A stretch of DNA of 64,000 bases from Aquanectria penicillioides (lineage: Eukaryota > Ascomycota > Sordariomycetes > Hypocreales > Nectriaceae): contig PYIU01000001.1 of assembly GCA_003415625.1 (NCBI GenBank), positions 2,480,001 to 2,544,000 on the forward strand, read 5' to 3'. How positions within the stretch are numbered: the first letter of the stretch is position 1; each line of letters starts with the position of its first letter. Under the pieces are notes generated by a model, which ran no database searches, was not told the origin of the DNA, and saw only the letters and a program-made list of their open reading frames with translations. Of this stretch, positions 1 through 10,881 are shown in pieces. The position numbers and the translations under genes were made by a program.

Positions 1-2239
1 TATTTTTAATAATAAAAAGAAATTTAAGAATCTTAAACTAGCTTTATTTAGTAAAGTTATCTTTATTAAATTAAAGAACCTTTTAATCTTAAGATATAGA
101 GATATAAAAATTAAAGTTTAAAATCTATAAGGTAAAGCTTATTTCCTTATTTTAAGGCATATTGCTTATTGCCTATAAATTAAAATAAATCTAATTTTAT
201 TAAAAAGACTCTATTAATATAATTATTAGTAGGATTAAAGAAATAAAGATAATATTCTAAAATATAAAAGTAAGTAAGCTTTATATAAATTAAAGATTGC
301 CTATAACTAGTATATTTTAAATTATAAGCCTATTACTTAAGAATAAAGCTTATTTATAATAAATAAACTTTATTATAATTTATAAATACTAAAATATCTA
401 TAATAAATAGAAGCTATAAAATAGTATTATTAATTAAATTATTTAGGACTTAAAGCATTAAAATACTTAATTAATTATACTATTAATATAAAGATTAAAG
501 GCCTAATAATAATTAAATATAATGCTTATAGATTAAGCAAAATAAAATGCTAAAAGCACTATAAACTATAAATATAAAGCTTAATTCCTAAAAAGTAAGT
601 TTCTTTAGACTTTTATAACTTTTAATTTAATATAATAAACCTTTTTTTATATGCTATTATAATAGATTATGCATTAAGAATATATTAAGATTACTACTTT
701 AAAAATTAAAGAGAAGAATAATTATTATTAATATTGCAAAACTTTACTTAAATATTAAAAATAAAATATAGAATTAAACTTTAAGTAATAGAAATAGATA
801 ATAAGCTTTAAAAGAGCAATCTAGTCTATATATAGCTAGATTAAAGAGAAATAGCAGTAAAAGAAAGTGCCCCTTAAATACAATAATAGAATAGATTAAA
901 AGAACATTTTAAGGAAATAATAAAAAAGAAAATAAAAGTTCTTGTAATTAAAAGTAATCTATTAACTAGACTATAGCTAGAGATAGTAAGAATAGCAGTA
1001 TATCTACTAAATTGAACTTTAAAATAGGGACTTAAGTGGAAAATACTATATAAAAGCTTCTTTTTATTAATTTAAAGCTTAAATAAAAATTGCAAGCTAT
1101 AAATTACTTACCTTAGGATAATTAATTATAAATTATTTATAATAACTAAAGATACTTAATTAAAAAAGAATTAACTTGCATTTAAAATAAGCCTAAAGGC
1201 TTAAATAAATTATTTTATAGAATATAATTTTTAAAACTTCTTTTATATTTAGAATTTAATTACTAACTAAATGTATATAACCTAAAATATTATCTTTAAT
1301 AAAAAAGACCTCTTTTTAATAAGCAATACTAAAATAAAAGAAACTATAGGTAAAAAGACCCTTAAAGAAATATAAATATAAATAAAAGCTCTTTTTAATA
1401 TTAAGTAAGTTAATTAAATAGATAATATTAATTAACTATAAAATAAGCTTTAAACTACTAAAATAAGCCTTTAAAATATAGTTAAAGACTTAAAAACTAA
1501 AAAGGAAAAGGATATAAATAAACTATAGATTAAAAATAAAAAATACACTTAACTATAGTTTAAACCCTTTTTAATTCTATTAAAAAGTTTAGCTTTTGCC
1601 TTTTTAGCTTTAGTAATAAAGCAAAAAGGAAAACATTTAATACTTTTAATATTAAATACTAGCTTATAAAAAGAATAAATTAAGCTCTATTAAGCCTTTT
1701 TTATAAAAATAAAAGCTATACTATTTAAAAAATACAAAAATACTATTATAATTAAGGCAATATATACTAAAATTAAATATAAAAAGTATAAACTAAAATA
1801 TAAGCTATAAAAAAATAAAATAGACTTTATTTAAAAGAAATAAAAACTCTATTAAAAGAACCTACCTTAAGTATTAAGTTCTTATAGAAATGTTTTTAGG
1901 CATAAGTTTAAGGCTATATTTCTAAAAGTAAAGAAAATATACTTAAAGAGTTACTAATAAATAAAGTCTTAAATTAAAATATTAAAAAGCAAAATTAAAT
2001 TTTGCAATTTATAATTTATTAATTATATATAGATATATATATATAAGTTTAATAAATATAAATACTTATAGAAATATAAAGCTAGACTTATTATTTAAGG
2101 AAACTAATAGCAAAAGATAAGTTCTAAAGAAATATATATTACTATACTAATAGGAAAATTATTTAAAATATTACTTATAATTATAGTAAGGTTTAATTTT
2201 AAAATGCTATAATTTAATATAGTAAATTTATTTAATAAT

Positions 2240-2830
2240 ACTCTATAGGTCTTGCAATAGACAGTGCTTCTATACTATTTTCAATAGAGGAAAAACTATA
2301 CATACAAAATGTTAGATAAAAACCCCTATATCCCTTACTTGCTAGCCCCTTATTTATCTCTATAGATTAGAATTAGTTGAATACCAGTTATGCCTCTTAT
2401 AGTTCAGTATATATTGACCACCTTCTTCTCCTGCTTCCGCTTATAATAACTATACTACCGATTGGCCCTATAAAAACAGCATATTATCGTACCTAGGATT
2501 TACAGCTAGGGAAACTGCCAAGGATCTCGCGCTTTAGTCGCGGCCTAGGTTTATTCAAGAGCCGTGGGGCTAGGCTTTTATAGGCCCCGCCTAAACCTAT
2601 AGCCTTACTGTTGCAGGTCGGGCTCGCCGGGATAACGCTCTAGATGCGGCCGAGTTTTTCGCTACTAGCCGTGGGCTAGGCTGCTTTTAAGTTCCCCTTG
2701 CCCTGCCTAGGTGGACCAATCTTAAGTAGGTAAAAAGAGGTGCCCTAGCGGGATTTAAACCCACTCTCTTTACTTTAAGGGCTTTTAGGCGGTAACCACT
2801 CTATTATAGGGGTATTAATATAGTAAATGC
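2240..2830. repeat. GC-retaining island inside the AT-rich block
   Basis: Unlike its flanks, this roughly 590-bp stretch keeps many G and C bases and CpG dinucleotides (for example around 2525-2545 and 2610-2655), and contains short hairpins such as the one at about 2566-2588. It ends with a tRNA-like sequence on the minus strand. A short element inserted late, or one too short to trigger RIP efficiently, would look like this. A tRNA-derived SINE is one candidate. The identity is not established. Confidence 0.4.
2739..2813 (-). pseudogene. tRNA-like relic or SINE head
   Basis: On the minus strand there is a box-A-like TAGAGTGGTTA (about 2796-2806) and, at normal spacing, a T-arm-like GGGTTTAAATCCC (about 2751-2763), where canonical box B has TTC rather than TTT. 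The ends pair as an acceptor stem: CCCTA (2807-2811) with TAGGG (2743-2747). A T5 run follows immediately (2732-2736), like a pol III terminator. I cannot fold a convincing anticodon arm. It may be a C-to-T mutated tRNA gene or the head of a tRNA-derived SINE; tRNAscan-type scoring would decide. Confidence 0.3.
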
Positions 2831-5074
2831 ATTTATAAATATAAAACTATTAATAGATATATTTATAAGACCTTTATTAAAATATAAAAAGAGTAAAAAT
2901 AAAGGCTAAATATTATTACTTAAAAAAGCACTTTATAGACTAAAAATTACATCTCTTTTATAGTAAATAAAGCTTAAAATAATATTATAAAATATTAGTT
3001 TTAAACTAATCCCTTATAAACTATACTATTATAGTAAAAGTAAAGTTTTTATTTTCTTTTATATAAATAATATTATAATAATATATACTAAAAGATATAA
3101 ATTAATTATAAATAAAGCAATTATAAGTTTAAAGTTAAAATATAAACTAATTAATAGAGGCAAGCTATAGTAGTTTCTTAAGATAGAAATTATTTAAAAA
3201 TAAAATTAAAAATTAATTTAAGTAACTTAAAACTTATACTTAAAGAAGATTTATAAATTATGCACTTTAGATAAAGGAAATATAACTTTAATAAAGAAAA
3301 TAGAACTCTTTTTAAATAAGCAAATTACTAAATAAAGTATAATAAACTAATATAAATAAGTAATTAGCTTAATCCTTTATATAGCAATTATTATTTAATT
3401 AAATATTGCATTTACTATATTATATTTTATAAGATTTATAATAAATTTAAAGGAACTTTATATAAAGGCAGTAAATTAAATATTAAATTATTTTTATATA
3501 ATTTATTTCCTTACTTTATAGCTTAAAGGTAAAAATAACTTCTTAATATATAGTAATATATCTTTTGCTAATAATATATTAAATTAAAAAGTTTATAAGT
3601 ATATATAATAAAACTTTTTAATAGATTAATTAAATAGTATATAAATAAATAAAATATAATTATAATATTAACTATAGAAGTAAAACTACTTGCTTTCTTT
3701 TAAGCTATAAAGAAAGGACTCTATTAATAAAGACTATTTATAGAATTTAGAATTAAGCTTTAGAATTCTATTTTAAAATTTATTTATAATAACTAATAAA
3801 TAATTAAATTTATTTAAAATCCTTTTAAAAAATTAAAAATTAAGCTTAAATATATTAATATATATAATTATTAGCTAAAGCAATTTATAATAGTAAGAAT
3901 AATCTCTATTTTATATAAATAAAGTGCAAAATTAATAGCTAATAGTTTAATAAAGCTATTATAAGGTAAAACCTTTTTTAAGAGCTAAAAATAACTTAAA
4001 TTTATAAATTTAATAAAATACATTTAAATATAATAAAGTTAAGATTTATAAAAAATATATAATTAAAGAAATACTAAAAGGCTTATAGCTTTAATATTTA
4101 ATATTATAAAAATAGTAAAAAAATAAAGTATTAATATAATAAAATTTATTAATTTAATATTACTATAATAGCTATTAACTAAAAGGCAAAATAATAAAAT
4201 AAGCTATAAAATAGTAAAATAAACTTTAAAATAATTTTAATTATTTTATCTATTAAAAATAAAGGTCTTTAATAAATAGAAAGATACTTATAGTATATCT
4301 ATTTAATATAACTTTAATAGTAATATATTGCTTATTCTTTTTCTATAATGCAAAAATTAATTTTGCAATTTAAAATATAAAAATAAAATATTAAATTAAA
4401 CTCTTACCTTTTTCTTAATATTATTGCCTTAAATATAATCTAAAAAAAACAATACTATAAAAAGGGTAATAAAAGAGCTATTTTACAATTTAAATTAATA
4501 AAATAAACTATAAAATAGTAAAATAAAGTGCAAAATAATAATATAAATATACTTATATAAAGTAGCAGTAGCTATTAGGGTTATAGTATTTATAGCATTG
4601 CCTTAAAGCGCTAAAGTGCTTCTAGCACTTACTATTACTTTAGCCTATAAGGGCTAACAATAAATAAATAAGGTAAGGTATAAGCTACTACTAAAAGGCA
4701 CTATATAAAGTAAAACTATTAAATAAAGCTTAAAACTTAATTTAGAAATACTTATAGTTTAATAGTATACTTAATTGTAGCAAAAAGTTTTTTTGCTTAA
4801 GCTATATAAGCAGCTTAGGCCTATATATAACTCTATTATTAATTTATACTGCTAAAATAAAGTTAGCAATATATAATTTAATTTTAAGCTATAAAATAAC
4901 TTATAGTAAGGGCAATAGAGAGTTAATAAAGGGAAGGAATAGTTTATTAAATAAATTATTATTATTATAATAATTAATTAATAAAAAAGAGCTATAAAAC
5001 TTAAAAATAAATTATAAAATTTAATTTTAAATTATAAAATTTAATTTTAAACTATAAAATTAACTTATAATATA

Positions 5075-5098
5075 ATATATATATATATATATATATAT
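5075..5098. repeat. (TA)n microsatellite
   Basis: Twelve TA units in a row lie within the AT-rich block. It is a simple repeat with no other visible content. Confidence 0.8.
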
Positions 5099-5599
5099 CT
5101 ATTAAAATAATTATAGTTAATATATATAAATTAAAGACTAAAAATACTATAAAGATATATATATAAAATTATATTAAAGCTAAAAAAAAAAGAAAAAAAA
5201 GAAATTTAAAATAAAAAAATAAATTGCTTTATTTATAAGTAAAAATCCTTTTATAAAGATAAAAAGTAAAATTAAAGTAAAGTAATTTAAAAAATGCTTT
5301 TTATTATAATTTATAACTATTTTATTATTTTTATTTATTAAATAAATAGTATTTATAAAATAATTAAAAATGCCTATATATAATAATAAATATTAAATAA
5401 ATAATATTAATAAAAATATAATAAATATAAAAATAAAATAAAAGTATAAAATAAAGATAAAAAGCTATAAATAAAATATAGAATTAATAAATAAATAGTA
5501 AATAAAAAATATATTAAATCTACCTTTAGTAAATCTAAAAGGATATATTAAACTTAAGGTATCCTATATATAGGGAAATATTAGGATGCACTTTAGATT

Positions 5600-6189
5600 A
5601 TAGAAATAAAGCTTAGAATAATTGGATAAAGGTTATATAAATATAATGTAGCTCTATTAGGTCTAGCGCAACCCAACCCCTCTTTTAGAGCCTGAGCGAT
5701 GAAGCAAGGCTGGGAGGGACAAGAAGAAGAAAAACAAGAATACACACAATTACACGAATGGTTCGGTTCAACATAAGCCAACCTTAGGGGCCTTATGGGC
5801 CTAGGTCTTAAGGCCATATATCCTCATAAGGGAATCCCTACACTATAAATAGGTAACTGCATTCTGCAACCACTATCTAGCTGCTCCTTACGAATCCCAA
5901 TTGATCTGGACCGACCCATTGCGCATATCGCCTGCTGTAACCGTCTCTGCGCGTGCCTGTATATTGTTTACAATTATTACTTGTGTATCTAAACATGTAG
6001 CACGCGTTGAATGTTTCTATGGGATGATCCCCAAACAACTGCTCTTCCTGTTTCCCACTAAACATATTTTTGCACAACAAGGCACCATTTGTCGGCAATT
6101 TTCGAACCCGAACAAGATTCATTCATTAATACGCTTTATGATATTACAATTCTTCCCTGTCTTTTTTTATTATTTATGCTCATATCTAA
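5600..6189. other. Transition zone, possible LTR remnant, no gene
   Basis: Composition shifts here from the AT-rich block to normal genomic DNA. Read on the minus strand, about 5640-5790 has a long pyrimidine-rich tract next to short inverted words such as GGGCCT/AGGCC, which loosely resembles the end of a fungal LTR. No partner copy or target duplication can be shown, so this is weak. No gene is supported between 5640 and the end of the phosphoesterase gene. Confidence 0.25.
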
Positions 6190-7923
6190 TTAATGCGTCA
6201 ATGGCCTCGACTTCCCATTCAACTTTGGTTCGCTTTCCCCATGGTTCTCACCCTGTAGCCAATTGTAAGCACAAGACACGCCCTCGTAGAACTTTGCATC
6301 AACATCAACTCCGGAACCCAAGAGCACCTTGACAACCCCGTACACAACTGCCCATAATAATACAATAAAATCCACAATATGTACAAACCACCACATGTGC
6401 TGCGTGCCGAGGGGGCACGTGGTGTACTCGTATCGCCACTCCCACTCCTCGTGGTCGAACCACATGCTCAGCAGACCAGCGTTTCCGCCAAAGTCGCCCA
6501 TCATGCTGCGGACGGTAATTTCTCGTCGTCCAGGGAAATGCTCGCGTCCTGGGATGCCCTGAGCCTGGGCATCGGCCCATTTAGCCGCTTCCCACTGACG
6601 GGCCGAGGCAGAGGTGCCGTTGGTCTGGTTGATGTAGTGGTATGTATCACAGCCCTCGTGATCGTGTCCGTTCAGCATGAGGCCCGGACGGCCGTAACCG
6701 CCAGCGACGGCGCCTCTGCTGGCGGCCATTCCCCACATTCCCTCGAGGAAGCCCTTGCTCGCGTCGGAGCTGAGCTGGTTCTGCTCCTTGAGACCGCCTC
6801 CTTCCTCTCGGCTGTAGAAGTCAAAGAAGGGCGAATCGACGCAAATGCCGGCAGGCTTGTACATGGGAATGTGCGTTAGGATTAGGGTGAAGTGTCCCTT
6901 GGACTCAACCGGGCTGGCGGATCCAATGACCTTGTTGATGAAGTTGTAAGTGGCATCCTGAAGGTCGGTCGAATTGGCAGGCGTGTCTAGGTTCATGTCG
7001 TTGACGGCCACAATTCGAATTTCTGGCTGAAGACGCTGCGAGTCGGGGTTGGTTTCGGGGTGATGCATGGCGGCTTTCTGCTCAGGATTGGTGATGGGTA
7101 GCTCAAAGTGAAGGTCGTAGTTTGCCTTGCCAAACTGCATTTCGAATCTCTCCAGGCGCTCCTCGGTCAGGTCCCCGGCATATCCAACATCGTGGTTTCC
7201 GACAACGTTGAGTAGCCTCTTGGCCCAAACCTCCTCCGCTTTGCTACCATCCAAGTAACCCGACACGGTGTAGGGATCCTGCGGGTACAGCGCCACGTCG
7301 TCGGGCAGTCTTTCGGCTCCCTTGAATGTCCTCTTCCAGAATCGGTTGGCCCGGTTCGCAAACTCGTCGTCGTCAATCCATTGGCTGCCCAGGAGATCTC
7401 CGAGGACAGTCACATGGGTGGGTGCTGACCACCAGTGGACAGTACGGTAGATGTGCGCCAGGTAGAAATCGTTTCCGAAGTGGTCGAATCGTTTGCGGGC
7501 GGACTCGAGGAGGTAAAAGACGTCTTCGAAGACGATGTCGACGATCTCGTGGAAGATGCGGCGGACTCGTTCCCGGAGCGAGGAATGGTAGGTCTGGAAG
7601 GTCGCATGTCTGAAGGCATCCTTCAGGTGAGGAAACGTGCCCAGGTAGTTCGTCGGGATGGAGGTGTCGCCTTCGAGCTGCGGATCTCCAAGGGCGAGGA
7701 GTCGGAAGGGGGCGAGTTTTGCGCGGTCGTCGGTGGTGATGTTGTTCTTGGACACGGGCCAGTGCAGCTTCTTGGTCAACTCGAAGGCCTCCTGCGCATT
7801 TCCAGACTCGATGGGAAACGCGCAGCCCTGGAAGAAGGGAAACATGTATAGGTAGATGGTGAGGGCTACCGCCAGCGGCGCCACAAGGCGCAGGCCATGG
7901 CGGAGGAAGGCCACGACGGACAT
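6190..7923 (-). CDS. Ted1/Cdc1-like metallophosphoesterase (GPI-glycan remodelling)
   Basis: Single-exon gene of 577 aa. The start at 7923 is chosen because a membrane anchor follows it directly (residues about 11-31); the frame is open further upstream, but that part looks unlike the family. Calcineurin-type metal-binding motifs appear in order: GDPQLEG (79-85), GDLLGS (175-180), GNHD (242-245), H351 in LTHIP, and NGHDHEG (418-424). A second hydrophobic segment lies near the C-terminus, giving the family's layout of two membrane segments around a lumenal phosphoesterase domain. In yeast, Ted1 and Cdc1 are ER enzymes that remove ethanolamine phosphate from GPI anchors during glycan remodelling; the same role is inferred here. 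No lesions seen. Ted1 versus Cdc1 assignment is less certain than the family. Confidence 0.88.
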   Translation of the reverse strand: MSVVAFLRHGLRLVAPLAVALTIYLYMFPFFQGCAFPIESGNAQEAFELTKKLHWPVSKNNITTDDRAKLAPFRLLALGDPQLEGDTSIPTNYLGTFPHLKDAFRHATFQTYHSSLRERVRRIFHEIVDIVFEDVFYLLESARKRFDHFGNDFYLAHIYRTVHWWSAPTHVTVLGDLLGSQWIDDDEFANRANRFWKRTFKGAERLPDDVALYPQDPYTVSGYLDGSKAEEVWAKRLLNVVGNHDVGYAGDLTEERLERFEMQFGKANYDLHFELPITNPEQKAAMHHPETNPDSQRLQPEIRIVAVNDMNLDTPANSTDLQDATYNFINKVIGSASPVESKGHFTLILTHIPMYKPAGICVDSPFFDFYSREEGGGLKEQNQLSSDASKGFLEGMWGMAASRGAVAGGYGRPGLMLNGHDHEGCDTYHYINQTNGTSASARQWEAAKWADAQAQGIPGREHFPGRREITVRSMMGDFGGNAGLLSMWFDHEEWEWRYEYTTCPLGTQHMWWFVHIVDFIVLLWAVVYGVVKVLLGSGVDVDAKFYEGVSCAYNWLQGENHGESEPKLNGKSRPLTH

Positions 7924-8808
7924 GTAGCCTACAGCATGTGCGGGAGAGGCGAACAGAGGGAAAGGTCGCGAGCAGAAGCCGTGGATTCCGGGGGAGCAAT
8001 GATCCACGGAGGCGGCCGACACAAGGAAAAATAGGAAAAACAAAAGAGGAAAGGGGGTTTGAAGATGGGAAGCAATCGCCAAAATAGATTCCCCTGCATT
8101 TGTGAGACCCTTGATTGAACGCGCGCCACTTGACATGTGGACAGGGGCATGGGGGTGAGCAAAGCCCCACATGCTTAGTCAAGGCGCCACACATTTCTTG
8201 TTCCAACGTCAACGCCGCAGCGAAGAATGTAGACTAGGTAGGTAGTATGTATCTGAGGAATTGGCCATTGAACGATGGCATTTTGTCACAATGTTGTGAA
8301 ACGAGAGCAATTCCCGGTCAATTTCTTGGTTTGATGGGTCATTTTTAAATAACCTCGTCAACTTTGGCGCACACCGAAAGCTAGTTCGCATTGCATCCTC
8401 TCCCTACAAAACGTTGCCGTTGTTGTTGGTGCAGCAAAACGCCGAGATGCACCCATGTCGTTGCTGCAACCCCAAAGTAATGTACCATAAGATTAATGCG
8501 GGTGCAACGGGTTCAGTCAATGTAGTTTTAAAGTCTAAAACTGGGTATCTGCCGACTAGTGCTCCTTCACTTGTGGCTTCTCTAGGCCGCGGGACTATCT
8601 CATTCATTAATGTCTATTAATGCCAAGTCTGTTTGAGGACGTACGTCGCCATGTCAGACTGAAAGCCCAATGTCCCCCACCTCGACGAATATGCTTTTCT
8701 AACCTGCAATGCCACACATGATAATACAATGTGCCTTTTTAGATTATCCCGAGGATGTGTAAGCCCTGGACCGCGTAGCCAGTTGCCTAGCACAATAGCA
8801 TTGCAACC
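7924..8808. other. Gene-free upstream region of the phosphoesterase
   Basis: Frames here are short and overlap one another on both strands, without splice structure or recognisable motifs. It contains a TAGGTAGGTAG run near 8236. It probably holds the phosphoesterase promoter and the 3' UTR of the next gene on the same strand. Confidence 0.5.
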
Positions 8809-9293
8809 TCACTGTGCTTCATACATGTCCTCATCCTCTCGAGGCCACTCTACGTCAAACACAGCCTCGTCGTCCTCATCCTCCACAAAGGTAAATGCAA
8901 CGAGGCTGTTGTTCTTCAGACCCAGCTTATTAAGCGTGGCATCATTCTGAGACTTTAGCTTCTTCCAGCCCCGAGTGGGGTCGTTGGGGACGTTGAGCAC
9001 GCCGTAGACGACCTGGGCCTCAGAGCTCGGGGGCACCTGCGTCGTCTTCGGAGGCGCGATAGAGGTCGTCAGGCCAGAGGGATACCTCTCCTGTAGCAGC
9101 TCGAGGAGCTCGGCAGTGACGGTGCTGAGCGGCGCCAGCGCATCGACAAAGAGGTAGATGGTGTGGATGCCATGCCTGAAGCGCAGGGATAGGGTTGCGT
9201 CGTCGACCTCAGCCTAGGGAAAGTCAGCTTCCATGAGGGCCAAGGGTCCTACAAGGACGTTGAATGAAAGGCACATGTGTGAGTCCGTACCAT
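8809..9293 (-). CDS. Small conserved fungal protein of unknown function
   Basis: Two-exon model of 135 aa. Exon 1 is only the ATG (9293-9291), followed directly by a GTACGG donor; the 77-nt intron (9290-9214) ends in CCTAG, and exon 2 (9213-8809) is open throughout. The protein opens MAEVDDATLSLRFRHG and ends in a very acidic tail (EDEDDEAV, then WPREDEDM). No catalytic motif, signal peptide or membrane segment is visible. The first 60 residues alternate hydrophobic positions in a way that could form a small beta-rich fold, but I do not assign a family. The reading depends on the ATG-only exon; the alternative is an internal start near 9036, which would lose the conserved-looking N-terminus. 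Confidence 0.65.
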
Positions 9294-10031
9294 CTTGACC
9301 GTCTAAGTTGTGTTTCTGTGAACTGAAATCCTGCGTGCACCCTGGTCAGTGAGTGAGGAGGGGCTGCCTAGGTTCGCAAAGTTCTTGCTCGCGAGATCAC
9401 GTGACAGCGCGTAATAGGAAATCAACTTCACTGTGGCACTCAGGGACAAAGAAATCAATAATGCCAAGATTTAGGTGGGTTTTCAACGAAAGAGGGTGAA
9501 TTGATGCGTAGTTTTCCTCGTTTTGTCAAATCGCACTGAATCGTTCATGTCTGCCATGATCATAACACGTTCATCTACTCAATTCAGCTCTAGGCTTCAT
9601 ACGTCTCAAATCCAGACATGATCAATGTCAATGCAAGTGTAATTAATCGGAATATGGTAAGATTATTGTGTGCATAATTTCTATACACAAGGTGCAGGAA
9701 AATCAGTGATTTGCCCAGATCAATTGAAGGATTTCTCAACCTACACAGTGCGAACCAGCAGTGTAATATATACTACATACTGTCGGAGATCCATGCTAAT
9801 GGAGGAGCTTTTTCCATCACGACATGCACCACGCCAGCTTGCCCAGCAGTATATTACGAGCTCAGCCCGCCTGCACCGACCTATCCGGAGTCTCTCTGCC
9901 TTCCAGCTCTTCGTTATTAGCTGCCTCTCCTGCTTGAGGCACTACGAGCGCTGGTCTCTGCGTGACTAGTCACCCCCACGGAGAGATAACTGGTCCTTGC
10001 ATCCCCATCGCCATCAGCTTCCAACGACGAC
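9294..10031. other. Divergent intergenic region
   Basis: This 740-bp stretch separates the divergent small conserved gene (minus) and the Tim17/22-like gene (plus), so it should contain both promoters. Only short unsupported frames are present. No RNA gene is recognised. Confidence 0.5.
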
Positions 10032-10881
10032 ATGGCCGCATCAACCGACGCCCCCCGTTCGCCGAACCTGACCGGCCCGGCTGTCCCATCCGCAATTGCG
10101 GCTGCCGTGGACGCCCCCGTACACTTCCCGCTTGATGCGCATCCTCGCTTGTCCCTCGTGACGCCGACCCGGCTCCTGCTAGGGACCGTCTCGTCAACGT
10201 TGCTGGGTTTCTCGCTCGGCGCCACGCAGGGCGGGCAGGTGGCGCAGCTGCGCTTCCGTGCCGAGCACGCCCACAAGATGCCCGACACGACTACGGGGTG
10301 GTACTTTTACCACAAGTCCAAAAACTACCATGCTATGCAGGGCGGCATTCGTGAGGGATTCAGGATGGGCTTCAAGACGGGCTTCTGGAGCTTCGTGGCC
10401 CTCTCGTTGGAGAGCACCGTGGACCGATGTCGAGGAGCCAGCGACATGTTTTCAACGACAATTGCGACGCTGACGGTGGCGGGCGCATTTTCTCTATGGC
10501 GTAAGTGGTTTTTGTGATAACCCGTTACTATTCCTGTCTAGTGTCGGCATATCTCGCGTATGAGGCTGCCTCTACGGCCCCATGCCGGGGCTCCCATGAG
10601 GCGCGAGGATGGGAATCGACGGGTATATATTACGACAGAGTGGACCGCAATTGCTAACGAAACGCCGATGATCGGCGTTGGGTTTAGATCGCCTCTCAAT
10701 CACAGCAGCAGCGCGCACAGCCAGATTCGGTCTCATGTTTGGACTCGTATATGGAGGCGTACAGGACCTCGTTGGCTTAGCCCGAGGCAGACCGATCGGT
10801 TACGTCGATTTCATCAAGCGCCGTGCTGGCCGAACGGCCCAGTCCCACAGCGATGATCAGCAGAGCCAACCAGCGGCCTGA
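10032..10881 (+). CDS. Tim17/Tim22-like mitochondrial membrane protein
   Basis: Predicted three exons: 10032-10500, 10542-10622 and 10688-10881 (247 aa). After a Pro/Ala-rich N-terminus come Gly-spaced membrane segments of the Tim17/Tim22/Tim23 type: a GTVSSTLLGFSLGATQGG stretch (about 56-73), GGIREGFRMGFKTGF (about 104-118), and a last segment GLMFGLVYGGVQ in exon 3. Such proteins sit in the mitochondrial inner membrane as import or respiratory-assembly components; which member this is cannot be told. Intron 1 would be only 41 nt, unusually short; joining exon 1 directly to exon 3 (intron 10501-10687) keeps phase and gives 220 aa. Intron 2 (10623-10687) has a good GCTAAC branch site. The family call is firmer than the exon structure. 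Confidence 0.7.

Larger units (their letters stand above)
1..5640. repeat. AT-rich, RIP-like decayed repeat block
   Basis: The stretch is overwhelmingly A and T, rich in TpA, almost without CpG, and contains no reading frame of 60 codons on either strand. That is the classic appearance of transposon DNA degraded by C-to-T mutation (RIP) in filamentous ascomycetes. No element can be named because coding capacity is gone. It is interrupted by a less AT-rich island at about 2240-2820, described separately. A (TA)n run lies at 5075-5098. The left boundary is outside the window; on the right, composition becomes normal between about 5640 and 5900. Confidence 0.85.
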
